Origin: Neoechinorhynchus agilis
Taxonomy: Eukaryota > Acanthocephala
Length of the DNA: 64,000 bases
Assembly: GCA_051530055.1 (NCBI GenBank)
Contig: CM121341.1
Coordinates: 9,300,001-9,364,000 of the forward strand
Direction of reading: 5' to 3'
Under the pieces are notes generated by a model, which saw only the letters and a list, made by a program, of their open reading frames with translations, ran no database searches and was not told the DNA's origin. Every line of letters starts with the position of its first letter. Positions within the stretch are counted from its first letter, which is position 1. Below, in pieces: positions 45,218-57,889 of this stretch. Both the position numbers and the translations under genes were made by a program.

Positions 45218-48146
45218 TTACAGATAACATACTTCTCTATAAAGTTTCTTTTGACTGGACAAAAAGTGCTTTAGACTTGATTTATAATCATGTAATCTCT
45301 GCCTGTCCAAAAGGGTGATCTCCGCAAGGACTCCAGCGTTTATTATTTGAGCTCGTTCACTGACGTGTTGAATATCTGGAAGGTTTTTCTGTTGAATACC
45401 TGAAACTGCTTCTCGCAATTCTCGTTGAAGGGTAAACACGTTACTAAAGCTTGAATTTAACGTGCTGTAGAGCCTTAGGAAATAGTATATTTTGTGAAGA
45501 GGCGTCGTGGATAATTCCGATAACGATTCAGCCATTTTTGTATAAGCCTTACTTGTCTCTTGATTAATCGCTGCCAATTCCCGACTACCACGTTCCCGGT
45601 TTTCATCAGCCATGAAGGTTTTAGCCATTTCGTGGAATCCGCTTGCTATTCGAAGAAACTCTCGCTTCATTGCTTAAAAGTGTAACATCTTTAAAAGTGA
45701 TTTTGAAGTTCAAATAACAAACCGCCGTTGAACTCGTTAAATTTAAGGAATATGTTTTGAAGATTGAAATTGGCTCGGTCGAAACTTGCAAGGAAACGCA
45801 CAAACGAATCCACTTTGATGTCGCTAAAAATGTCGACATGATCTACTGATATTTTAGGATTTGACCAACTTAAAAAAACCTTTCAAAAACATTTTACACA
45901 AAAAAAGCGCTAAATATTTTTAAACAATTTCTTTGCGTTTGAGTTAAAAGATTAGCATGAAATCTTTTCTTATAATTGAGCGGCTAGCTCGCGGTGTTTT
46001 GTTGAGTATGAGAAAATCGCTCGTGGAACAAATTTGCTACTTACGTCTCAGCAAACGGAACAGAATCGCTTGCATTAATGCACGCGAACCAATGCAGTCC
46101 ACGAAATGGATCCTTTTCTGCTTCTCTTTTATACTTTTTCCACTCCTATAATATTTTTTAAATTCACTAATGCATGTTCGTGTTAGGCGGCTACCTTAAT
46201 ACTCGTGTTGGAATTATACTGCAGATCTTTGGACAAAAAATTGGAGACAAGAGAGCTCGATGCTAATACGGGATGGCGAGTGACTCGATTGAGCCACAAT
46301 TGGAGTTGGATTTTCCTCTCTTCAATAAAGTCCTGCTCAAATCGACCTAACTGCGATTGTATAAAAGACAAAATGGATCAAAATGCAATTACCTGTCACT
46401 TGTTTATCAGGCAGTCCTGCAATGCTGATAATTCTGAATTTATCATTCAGAAGATCATACAGCCAATCGAATTGTTTAAATCGCCGGGAAACACATCGGC
46501 CGCCTTCCTTTGCAATTTGATAGACAGTGAATTGCTTGAGACCTGCTAGTTTTGAAGCCTCATTAGTAGCTGTAATCTGGTATTCGGATGGCTCCCAGTT
46601 ACGATCACTCGATTGCCATTCCAGTCGTCCATCATTTGGATTCTTCTACTTTCACAGCGAAGCCGTTCAAAAGAATACTGCACTCAACAAAAACTTACGA
46701 CAATGTAGATAATTTCAGATTGGTGAGCAGGAGTCCCCTTGTAGCCATTCAATAAGTAATGCTCGATACCGTTTTTATCGAAGAGCCTAATTCAAATTGA
46801 TAATTAAATATATCAATGCAAGATATAGGGAAAGTGATGCCAATACATCCGATGAACACACCGATGGAAGCTATTGAAGATATCTTAGAAAATTCATCAC
46901 CCTTTTGTTTTTTGAAATCGTGAATCGATAAACGGTTACGTTAACTTCCAGGAAACCTATAAATTTTTGTCAATAATTGGAATCGCGTAAATATCCTTCG
47001 ACGCATTGTGCATCAACAATTTCTGCAAACAACGAAAAAGCCTTGGAACCTTTTAGAACACTTGAACAAACTAGGTTTAATTTTTAATTAAAAAAATCAA
47101 AAAATGTCGATATGTGAGTGTTTAGAAGTCTTCACTTGCGGTAAATGATTATTTCGATTAAAGACGTTCTCTACGAACTTGGTCGAGTTCATCATCAATT
47201 TGTTGTTCGAACCGTTTTTTGAACACTTCTAAACAATAATTCCAAAAAAAATCAATTTTTTACATAAAATTGCCAAAGTCGATGAAAATAAATCAGCTGT
47301 TGACAACAAACTATCGGTTCCTTCGGATATATTGGTCAACGTTTTCACTTTAACATTCAAATTACATTGCTTTAAGAGTATGAGCAGCACTGGTCATTTT
47401 AGCAGTCGGTACAGTCGATCCTGTTGCCGAAGCCTGTTTTTGTGAATCCACTGTTTTCCCTACCTGCGTAAATTTATACAAATTCGTTTAAAAGTGATTT
47501 TTCACCAACGGAACGTAGCGGAGTGCTAACTGGGTACTGTTTAACTGCAGCAGCAGCGGCGGCGGCGGCGGCGGTGGGTGGAGGTGGCAGATCGTCAGCT
47601 ACGGTGTTAACCGATGGATAAAGCTGCTTAAGAAGAAGCACGAGCGGGATTTGCGTGAAAGCGTTAAAAGTGCAGCTTAAGAACATACTATAGAACCGGT
47701 AGTATTGAGTTCATCGTCAAAATCATCATCGAAATCGCTATCAGCAGTAGACTGTTTATGAGCTCCAACTGGGGCGTTTGGACGAGGTGGAATAGAAGTC
47801 CACGATCGAGTCCATGGATCAACGGCTGGTGGCAAATCAGGTTGTAGTGTAACATCGAATGAATCGACCGTTCCATCAAGCAGAGGTATTGGTGGTTGTT
47901 CTTTGATTTTCACGAAATCTTTAGGAATATTTCCAATTTTGCTTTCTTTGTTTCTCGCTTTCCACCATCCTTGTCCAACATCTTTGTCTATAACATTAAG
48001 AACTTCGCCTGCCTTAAAAGACAATTCGAACTCAGATTCAGCACTAAAGTCATAGAGAGCCTCGACGACCTTTACAGTTGACAAAAAAATACGGTTTCTG
48101 TTTCGAATAATGCAAAAAATACCTCGATCACTGGAGCAGAATCCAT
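45218..48146 (-). CDS. SNX9: Sorting nexin of the SNX9/18/33 family (SH3-PX-BAR)
   Basis: Ten exons read on the minus strand: 48146-48123, 48069-47691, 47626-47506, 47459-47366, 46786-46699, 46642-46393, 46346-46195, 46145-46045, 45868-45723 and 45672-45218, about 600 residues. An SH3 domain (VVEALYDFSAES … GWWKARN) is followed by a DPW motif and an acidic DDDFDDE stretch, the clathrin/AP-2-binding linker of SNX9. The PX domain runs from about GIEHYLLNGY to LPDKQVTGRFEQDFIEERK, and a C-terminal BAR domain follows (EWKKYKREAEKDP onward, ending FLSSQKKLYREV). The family bends membrane during endocytosis and engages dynamin and N-WASP; the nematode orthologue is lst-4. Most introns are 46-56 bases; the 579-base fourth one holds a MITE. 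Exon joins were done by eye and one is a base out in my sum. Confidence 0.9.
47101..47245. mobile_element. Fold-back MITE, family 1, in SNX9 intron
   Basis: gaagtcttcacttgcggtaaatgatt … gttctctacgaacttggtcg is a diverged, partly deleted relative of the 8828-9012 MITE, ending cacttctaaacaataattcc. It lies wholly inside the intron between SNX9 exons 4 and 5. Confidence 0.75.
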
Positions 48147-48149
48147 TGA

Positions 48150-49735
48150 GAATTATCTGAAATAAAAAGTTGTAAAGTTCAATATTCGTTTAGGTATGAT
48201 AACAGTCAACGTAAAAAACGCGTAAATGCTTCATCCGTAAATACAATCTCATGAGTTGTCGACTTGCGTATGTACGCGGCTCGTGCAGAAGTGAAGCTTT
48301 TTGTAATGAGAAACGGGCGAGTGATTCACTTTCCAAGAGACAAATGGAACTGTGTCTTTAGACTACAAGACACTGTAGTTTAGATCAATAGCGGATTCAA
48401 AGCATGAAATGAGATTCGTTAAGTCCAAGGGAACTTGGCCATGGAAACCAAGAAATTAATCGAGTATGAAAAAAGTGCACGCTGAAACCCCAAGGGATCG
48501 TGGAGTTTTCAAACGAAGTTAAAGGAGAAGAAGATCTAAGTACGTTGTAAATTTTGATGACTTTTTAGGATGATAGTTTTAATATTGATAGTTGCTAACG
48601 AGCGAGAGAGAGAGAAATCGAGTGCACGATTTTTGTAAAAATTAAACGAAAAAAATTCTATTCCAATGAGAATAAAATTGAAATAAATAAAAACAATATA
48701 CCACTTTTTCACAAATAAATCGTTTGCAGAGTAAAAAATCGACAAAAAGTGAACAATTTAACTGTATTAAAAATAGATCACTCCAAACTGACGGAACTAA
48801 TTATGATTATTGATTCATGGTCGCTTGTCAACAGCCGATGAGATCGACCGATTTAATCCTAGTCATTGTCAATTCAATTGCTTGTAAGTTTTTAAATATG
48901 TAAACTCGTTACAAGCAATTGAATTAATAATGACTCAATCGATCGAAATATACACTCGTCTTTAACACGATCCGAATGCAATCCTCAACCTGATACTGAT
49001 AAACACTTAAACTCTAAAAAAAGACAATAAATCATAATATAAGCACTAAGTTTGTTTTAAAAATTCATGACCCTTCGTGAAAAAAACAACCGATAATTCT
49101 ATATTATTCATGAACTTAAATTAAAATTAGAAAATAATGTTTTTATTGGCTCGATTTAATCAAAACAAATTGCTCATTGTTAAATTTGTTATGCATTTTT
49201 GAAAGCTTAATTATTGGAATTAATTGTATTTATCTTTCAAATGTTCCTATCTGCCTACAAACATTTTAAATTCTATTTTGTGAGATAAATTGTAAAAAAT
49301 CATTAACTAAAAGCTTTTTTTAAATAAAGTCGTGGTAAACTATTTGAGTAAAAATTATGCGAAGAACGCTAAATTTATTCTTATATAATTTTCTATACTT
49401 AAAGGTCTGAGACTTTGTCGCAATTTAGTACACTTTGTGAGGAAAAGAGTTGGGAAATTGAGGCTTGAAGGGATTCGTGGACAGAAAAAGCGCAAACCAC
49501 TCTTTTCATCGACCAACATATCACGTTCTTGGTAAACGAGCAGACAAACTTAGCCGAGGTTTTACAAAAAAACGACGAGATGAAATTAGCTAATGTCGTT
49601 TCAACATTATCTAAAAACTTTGCAATTTTTTTTGATACTTAAGAGGTCAATGCTATGACCCATCTTTTCTAAGACACTACGCAACTCACGAGCACAATAA
49701 GTGTTCTATAATTTCTATACTCATATTTGCACTTT
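48150..49735. other. Intergenic, with hairpin at about 48842-48955
   Basis: Upstream of SNX9. cattgtcaattcaattgctt … aagcaattgaattaataatg forms a 90-110 bp imperfect hairpin, perhaps another MITE; cttgtaagtttttaaatatg in its loop also occurs at about 30983-31003. The rest is AT-rich with no gene. Confidence 0.45.
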
Positions 49736-49737
49736 GA

Positions 49738-52700
49738 TTAATCAGTTGAACCATCGTGTTCAATATCAATGTCCTCGATATCTGAAACCGCTCGACTGTA
49801 ACCGTAACCAACGTCGCTGACAGTCATGAGTACCGAGGCGACATCATCGTCATTCTCGTCTTCATTACAAAGCCATTTAGCTCGGTATTCCGTTTTTGGT
49901 ACTTTCAAAGGAACTTCCACGAGTTTCATGGCGTCAAAAAACACAGTCGGTGGTTTTCCTTGCATTTGTTGGCAAGATAATTCATCAGATACCGTAGCCG
50001 GTCGAAGACTCTTGGCGTCCATTTCTTCACTCAAATACATCAGCTTTTGGAGATGAACGAAATGAGCAGTGTTTGTAACTTCAGGATCAATGGAGCCAGC
50101 ATCATGGGCAAAATCGAAAGCGAGCCTACATAAGCCAAATTCAACACATTCCATTGCAATGGCTAGCAAGACGTCGACGTCATGAGGGACAACTTGAAGA
50201 GCTTGAACGAGATGTTCAAGACATTCAATGTGACGCCTACAATCAACAAGGTTGAACATCATAGACATTGTAAAGAATTTTTCAATTATTGTGAATTTCC
50301 CAAGACTTTTGCGTCTACAGAAGTTCTCTCCTTCGATGCCACTACAGCTACATGATTTCCAAATCCTTATTAGATCGTCTAATCTTACCAGAAGTTTTAA
50401 TCGATAAAATTTAAAAAAAAACACCCCTGAAGTAATGTAATTTAGTTTTCTTTTCAAATCCTGCTAATGTTGTAGGTCAGGAAAACATGGCTTCAGCTCA
50501 GTTTTTTTGCCAGTACAAATATCTGGTCATGTTTAAGAAGATATTCTGAAAATAACCGAGAAATGAGGCAATTTACGAAAATATTACATTGTTCATTGTA
50601 ATGAAAAAACCGAAAAAACCACTCAGTGATGTAATTACGTGAAACATTTCGCCTATAATCTAAGAAAATAGCTATTTTATACCCGATAAAACGTGGCTGA
50701 ACGCCGGAAATTGTTCAGAGAAATACGCTAAAGAGGTATGAAAATTTAAAAGAATCCGGCGGTACTATGGATAAAATCCCGCAAGTTCAGTTAGGATTTT
50801 TGAAAAATCAAACTAACCCGAGTTGAGCACAAGTATGAGCCGTATTCACATGTAAGACATGAAAATACGATCGGAATTGTCGCTGTGCCATTTTAGTGAC
50901 AGCACAGCTTTTGTCAAGTAATTCACGTGATGCTTTTCTTGTCATCTCCAAAGCTTTCTCAAAGATGAACAAGGCTTCATCATACTGCGAAGCACGGAAT
51001 TTTAAGCATCCATATTCATTAAGAACTCTATGAGCAAGATGAAGACTATTTTGCTTAGTACATAAAGCAACAGCTTCATTAAGAAATTTGTCAGCTAATT
51101 GATAATGACCTCCGTCCGAATATTCTACACCGATAAAATATATCGGTCGATAGTCCCTAGAGTGAAACAAAAGTAAATTGAGGACAAAGTATTAAGTCTT
51201 AAACTTACCACTGATCAAATTTCGCTGCTTTGTAGTACATTTCAATGGCCTGATCATGTTCATTGTCACGTGCAAGGGCGTGTCCTAGCCCAATCCAAGC
51301 TTCGCTAAATCTATACTCCGCATCGGTTGCTTTTGTAAAAAATTTCCTAGCAAACGCTTGACTCTTGTCATGATCTTTGGCAATACAGTACTCGTATACG
51401 GCTGAGACGTACCAAGCAAGCTTTAAAAAAAGATGAAGAAACATAAAAATGTCAAAGGTTTTTAAAACGAAACTCACAGCTGTATCGGGAATCGCGATTG
51501 ATAGCTCATTTGCTAGTGAAAAAAGGTCTGAAGAAACGATTTTATACAAGAATTTAAAAATAAAAAACTGACCAATCCGATCGTTGTCGGAAATGCAGGA
51601 TAAACAGGCGGTGAGCAGTATAATGCATCGACGGTTTAAAGGATCTCTACGTCTTATTTCTTTATAGTAAAGGCCACTTTACTATCACACGAATACTTCT
51701 ATCGTTAGGAAAATTAAAAGACTCGACGTGATTTCGTTTCAATTATTGTTCCGGGATAAAAAAGAAGAGTGTTGGGCAGACCTAGGGCCTGAGAAGGAAT
51801 TCCGAAACCTCCTCGGTTCTTGTGCCGACCCCAAAGAACTAGCACGCCTATTCGCTGCCGAAACCAAATAGTTCGGTAGTTTTCTCAACATTTGATCAAT
51901 CCCGTCCATTTGTACTTAAATGGATGACCGCTCCTTTGGTCCGTGGTTTGCGCAATCCTTGTGAAATTCAAGTTTAGTACCAAGAAAATGAAAGTCCAGG
52001 AGGAACCCACGGAATCGATCGAAAAGCCAGGAGCAATCACCACAGAATGGTGAATAGTCTATAAAGTACTTTTAGTCGAGATATGGCGACAAAAGACCGG
52101 ACGGCACATCAACAGTTCCGTGGGACTTCGCCTGCCCAAATGCGATGGCTAAAAGCAACTTGGTGCTCGCAGAAAAAAGTTGTTCGCAACAACAAAACTA
52201 TTTTTATCGGAAAATCAGCGATTTAAAAAAGCTAAATGCTGAATCCTCGAAGCAATGGAAATATGTTTCGCCGTTCCCATCGTAACTGTCAACTACTTTT
52301 TTTTGTTTCAGCCGTTGAAGTTTAAAAACCGGAACCCGAAATTAAAATAATTGGTTAAAAGCCGTACGTAAATCTTAAAATTTTGAGCGGAATCTTTGTA
52401 TGTAACTATTATTATAAAGAAGACTTTAAAAGCATTTGTAAATAACCGGTTTAAAGTTTCTAAATTCACTATTAGCAAAAAGCTTAAATCGATGCGCCAA
52501 TAATGTTTGACTATCTCAAAATAATCCCGGCAATGAAGAGTGATATCACTGTGTTTGAACATTGAATTATTCATGGTTGTTTATGGCGGTTAAAGACATT
52601 TTATTAGATCTGATTTTCTTTTCGGAGAAGCCTTGATAAAAGCATACACGATTGTGCCAAAAGGAAAATGGGATTTAATAACAAATTTTTTAAAATTTTT

Positions 52701-54056
52701 CACCGTCATAAACAAGCAATGAGATTACACTTAAAAGATCTTTGTCGGTAGGAGAAAATAAATGAAATTAAGATTTAATTGGATATTTCGATCCACTATC
52801 TCGGATCTTCTTCAGCGATTGTTTGAAAAGATCGCTGAAGAAGATCCGAGATAGTGGATCGAAATATCCAATAAAATCTTAATTTCATTTATCTCTCCTA
52901 TCGACAAATAACAATGAATTATCTTTTCAACATACAGAGAAAAAAAGGAATGGAATTCGATGGTTAGAATTCATTAGAACTCCATCAAAATTGAATTAAG
53001 ATGCCCTTTACTTTACATGCGCTTAAGCAAGCATCAAAATTGATGCATTCGAAAGCTTCAGTTGCGACAACTAATAAGCGAGATACTGTTTGATCAAATA
53101 GTTTATCGAAAGCACCAACAGCCTTAGTGTGTTCACCATAATTAACAATGTTTCTGGCCGACCAAGTTATCTAGAAACGAACAATCATGAATTTCTCCTT
53201 TAAAATGTTTTGAGATTCAAACCTCGGTTCTACTCATATCGAACAGTTTTCCAACTACAAAATCGAACTCAGCTTCACTTGGACAAGACAATGGGTCATT
53301 GCATCCAAGAATATTCTGGAAAAGCTCCTGGATCACTTGATTGCAGGTACTAGGACAATCCACTGGCTCAATATTTCGAAGACTATATTCACGAGTGTTA
53401 GGAACTGGGTGCTTTTCTTGCTCTGCCAAAGCGACAAATGCTTCAGCCGACCATTTATCAATCTTAAGGGCTTCTCTGAAACATTGAATAGCAGTCTCAC
53501 GTTCAGTCTCAGCCGCCTTAATCTTTCCGTATAGTATAAAAATCTCAGCTCGTTCCTGATCACTGCAGAGATTATTGGGATCGAATTGCCATTCACTTGG
53601 TTTTGTTTGAGGAGGAACTTCAAAATCTCTCAAAGCTAACAGGGCTCGCTCGTATTTCTTGCAATTTACCAATGATTTGGCTAAATAAATCACATATTTT
53701 GGCTTCGTCTAGCAAAAATCAATTATATTTTTTTCTTCAAAAAACACGGCAAATTTACCTTAAACTCTGGCCGCTGTTCAATAAAAGAAATAAGAACTTC
53801 ATATTGTTTATTGACGTAAAGACAATGTATCAGAAGCTGGAAATCCAATTCCGCTTCAAAACAAAATAAATCTAAAGGTTATGAGACAACCAAACTAACC
53901 GCATTGTTCAAAAGTGAGATCGTAAAGCTTTTTGGCGTAAAACAAAGCATCTTCAGGTTTCCCGCTCTTGATACGATCATTAGCTATCAATCGTATTATG
54001 TTCAATACTTCTTCTCGGCTCTTGGGAAAACTGGATTTTGATCTTGAAGGTGCCAT
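49738..54056 (-). CDS. CDC16: Anaphase-promoting complex subunit CDC16/APC6
   Basis: TPR scaffold subunit of APC/C, the ubiquitin ligase that triggers anaphase. Nine exons read on the minus strand: 54056-53900, 53853-53759, 53708-53223, ~53171-53020, ~51667-51572, ~51532-51479, ~51424-51208, 51159-50818 and 50236-49738. The start is MAPSRSKSSFPK, directly after a gtttttcgtttag acceptor. Diagnostic parts are AIPDTA then WIGLGHALARDNEHDQAIEMYYKAA and YFIGVEYSDGGHYQLADKFL, the core of CDC16, plus RDPLNRR matching KDPFH. The C-terminus is acidic (DEDNDDD-like, DIEDIDIEHD). Two large gaps between exons contain a MITE and an unknown insert. Family match is strong; small exons and exact ends in the middle are less sure. 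Confidence 0.85.
51700..52230 (+). other. Unknown insert in CDC16 intron
   Basis: GC-richer than its intron. The plus strand is open for about 55 codons (KEECWADLGPEKEF, then CADPKELARLFAAE), and a later piece reads TAHQQFRGTSPAQMRWLKAT. It looks like a fragment of some coding transposable element, but no family was recognised. Confidence 0.35.
52745..52935. mobile_element. Fold-back MITE, family 2, in CDC16 intron
   Basis: Same sequence as the PSMA5-intron MITE: ggatatttcgatccactatc … ggatcttcttcagcgattg and its inverted partner around a centre of only about 10 bases. The right end runs through tctcctatcgacaaataaca to about 52935. The shorter centre suggests deletion at the hairpin tip. Confidence 0.85.
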
Positions 54057-54244
54057 CTAAACGAAAAACACTTTAACATGGAATCTCCTCGTTTGAAAAC
54101 TTCAAAGTTTAACAACTTTTGACCGCATAGTGATTTCGACGTCATGAATCGTGAATTCTATCGTGAAATTACGTCATTTGTTCTTTTTAAGAAATCCCTG
54201 GAGATAGTGCGTTTTTTATCTTGTTTTGCTTTTAACAGAGCATT

Positions 54245-56970
54245 TCCAATTTTTATTAGATTTTCTCGGTCAAACGTTCAATTTTTATTTACGCGATTGC
54301 CGGTAGTCTTTTAATTTGACTCGGTTTTCTCGGTTAGACGTTCAATTTTTATTTACGTGATTGCCGGTAATCTTTTAATTTTATTGGACTTTCTCGGTAA
54401 AACGTTCAATTTTTATATACGTGATTGCCGGTAATCTTTTAAATTTGATTCGGTTTTCTCGGTTAAACGTTCAATTTTTATATACGTGATTGCCGGTAAT
54501 CTTTTAAATTTGACTCGGTTTTCTCGGTCAAACGTTCAATTTTTATATACGTGATTGCCGGTAATCTTTTAATTTTATTGGACTTTCTCGGTAAAACGTT
54601 CAATTTTTATATACGTGATTGCCGGTAATCTTTTAATTTATTGTTCTCGGTAAACGTTCAATTTTTATTACGGATTGCCGGTAATCTTTTAATTTTATTG
54701 GACTTTCTCGGTAAAACGTTCAATTTTTATATACGTGATTACCGGTAATCTTTTAAATTTGACTCGGTTTTCTCGGTTAGACGTTCAATTTTTATTTACG
54801 TGATTGCCGGTAATCTTTTAAATTTGATTCGGTTTTCTCGGTCAAACGTTCAATTTTTATATACGTGATTGCCGGTAATCTTTTAAATTTGACTCGGTTT
54901 TCTCGGTCAAACGTTCAATTTTTATATACGTGATTGCCGGTAATCTTTTAAATTTGATTCGGTTTTCTCGGTTAGACGTTCAATTTTTATTTACGTGATT
55001 GCCGGTAATCTTTTAATTTTATTGGACTTTCTCGGTAAAACGTTCAATTTTTATATACGTGATTACCGGTAATCTTTTAAATTTGACTCGGTTTTCTCGG
55101 TATTCAATTTTTATTTACGACCACATTTATGTTCTCGGTAAACGTTCAATTTTTATTACGATTCCGGTAATCTTTTAAATTTGATCGGTTTTCTCGGCAA
55201 CGTTCAATTTTTACACAATTCTCGTACGTTCAATTTTTATTGATTGCCGGTAATCTTTAATTTTATTGGACTTTCTCGGTAAAACGTTCAATTTTTATAT
55301 ACGTGATTACCGGTAATCTTTTAAATTTGACTCGGTTTTCTCGGTTAGACGTTCAATTTTTATTTACGTGATTGCCGGTAATCTTTTAATTTGACTCGGT
55401 TTTCTCGATCAGACGTTCAATTTTTATTTACGTGATTGCCGGTAATCTTTTAATTTTATTGGACGTTCTCGGTAAAACGTTCAATTTTTATATACGTGAT
55501 TACCGGTAATCTTTTAAATTTGATTCGGTTTTCTCGGTTGGACGTTCAATTTTTATTTACGTGATTGCCGGTAATCTTTTAATTTTATTGGACTTTCTCG
55601 GTAAAACGTTCAATTTTTATATACGTGATTACCGGTAATCTTTTAAATTTGACTCGGTTTTCTCGGTCAGACGTTCAATTTTTATTTACGTGATTGCCGG
55701 TAATCTTTTAATTTTATTGGACTTTCTCGGTAAAACGTTCAATTTTTATTTACGTGATTACCGGTAATCTTTTAAATTTGACTCGGTTTTCTCGGTTAGA
55801 CGTTCAATTTTTATTTACGTGATTGCCGGTAGTCTTTTAATTTGACTCGGTTTTCTCGGTCAGACGTTCAATTTTTATTTACGTGATTGCCGGTAATCTT
55901 TTAATTTTATTGGACTTTCTCGGTAAAACGTTCAATTTTTATATACGTGATTACCGGTAATCTTTTAAATTTGATTCGGTTTTCTCGGTTGGACGTTCAA
56001 TTTTTATTTACGTGATTGCCGGTAATCTTTTATCGGTACGTTCAATTTTTATTACGATTGCCGGTAATCTTTTAATTTTATTGGACTTTCTCGGTAAAAC
56101 GTTCAATTTTTATTTACGTGATTGCCGGTAATCTTTTAAATTTGATTCGGTTTTCTCGGTTAAACGTTCAATTTTTATATACGTGATTGCCGGTAATCTT
56201 TTAAATTTGACTCGGTTTTCTCGGTCAGACGTTCAATTTTTATATACGTGATTGCCGGTAATCTTTTAAATTTGATTCGGTTTTCTCGGTTGGACGTTCA
56301 ATTTTTATTTACGTGATTGCCGGTAATCTTTTAATTTTATTGGACTTTCTCGGTAAAACGTTCAATTTTTATATACGTGATTACCGGTAATCTTTTAAAT
56401 TTGACTCGGTTTTCTCGGTCAAACGTTCAATTTTTATTTACGTGATTGCCGGTAATCTTTTAATTTGACTCGGTTTTCTCGGTCAGACGTTCAATTTTTA
56501 TTTACGTGATTGCCGGTAATCTTTTAATTTTATTGGACTTTCTCGGTAAAACGTTCAATTTTTATATACGTGATTACCGGTAATCTTTTAAATTTGACTC
56601 GGTTTTCTCGGTTAGACGTTCAATTTTTATTTACGTGATTGCCGGTAATCTTTTAAATTTGATTCGGTTTTCTCGGTTGGACGTTCAATTTTTATTTACG
56701 TGATTCCGGTAATCTTTTAAATTTGACTCGGTTTTTCGGTCAAACGTTCAATTTTTATATACGCAATTGCCGGTAATCTTTTAAATTTGATTCGGTTTTC
56801 TCGGTTGGACGTTCAATTTTTATTTACGTGATTGCCGGTAATCTTTTAATTTTATTGGACTTTCTCGGTAAAACGTTCAATTTTTATATACGCGATTGCC
56901 GGTAATCTTTTAATTTTATTGGACTTTCTCGGTCACCCGTTCAATTTATTTACGCGATTCCCGATACCGG
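54245..56970 (+). repeat. Minisatellite, 64-65-bp unit, ~42 copies
   Basis: Each unit holds cgttcaatttttat(t/a)tacgtgatt(g/a)ccggtaatctttta. Starts of cgttca at 54275, 54339, 54403 and 54468 give the period. Two variants of the second half alternate irregularly (ttgactcggttttctcggt and ttattggactttctcggta). The core GATTACCGGTAATC is a perfect 14-bp palindrome, and the commoner GATTGCCGGTAATC differs at one base. A few units (about 54640-54680, 55100-55250, 56030-56060) are shrunken with scattered base losses. It lies between the divergent CDC16 and URB1-like genes. Confidence 0.95.
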
Positions 56971-57889
56971 CGAACGCTAAAATTTTCGATAATGTGAAAT
57001 TTAGGTCCAAGAATGAGGAAACTAATTCCAAATAACGATTTTCAATCACATTTGTATTGTTCGTAGATGTTTGAAGATGGAATTGTTCGTGGGCTTTTTA
57101 TATGACGGATAAAAAATGAATTAATTTATTAAATCCGATTGCTTTTCGGCTATTTGCTGAGGAAATTTACCAAATAACTTTATTAGAAAGTCACATGAGA
57201 CTGCCTCGGAAAACAATCGAATTCAATAAATTATTTAAATTTTTCCGCCAAACTTTTCAATGGGAAATAAGCCTTAAAATGTATATTTCATAGCAAATTG
57301 AGGTCTAGAAAAGCTCAAGTGAATTGTACAACGACAGTGGTATGATTGAAAATAAGTTATTTCAATTTTTTGAGGGGATGACATATAAGAATTGACTTTA
57401 ATTCCTGCTACTTATTGAAAATTACAGATAAAACGCATTTTAGGATTATGTAGCCGACTTAATTGAAGGGTATTTAATTCTCGAGACCGATTTCTCATCC
57501 AATGTGATATAGAGGTGTGATTATCAAAATCTTCATTTTATTGAGATGCGTTTTATACGTCGAGTCAATAATATATTTTCTGAAGGTTTTTATCTTGGTG
57601 ACTAATCTGAAATGCCTTTTATAGATTTTTAATCCATTATAGACCATCAAATGACCTTTTTATCACAAATAGTCATCTCTATTTCTCGATGGTCAGCTTA
57701 GGCGTTTGCCATTGACTGTATTTGTGTCGTAATTCCCCCATTATAAATATTGCTTTGGATCGCTTTCCGATGATAATATTTGTAGTCGCATTTTTTTAAT
57801 CCATTTGTAACTCTAATCGTTTCAGGATAATCATTTTTTTCTAGTAAAAATGCATTTAGTGTAAAACATGGGCTTATCGGTTTTTTAAG
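56971..57889 (+). other. Upstream region of URB1-like gene
   Basis: AT-rich, no open frame. It ends in cggttttttaag directly before the URB1-like ATG, a trans-splice-type acceptor. tataaata occurs at about 57742, of unknown relevance. Confidence 0.4.

Noticed and set aside
54245-56970. CRISPR or telomere-like array
   Set aside because: The 64-65-bp units are contiguous without spacers and too long for telomere repeats.
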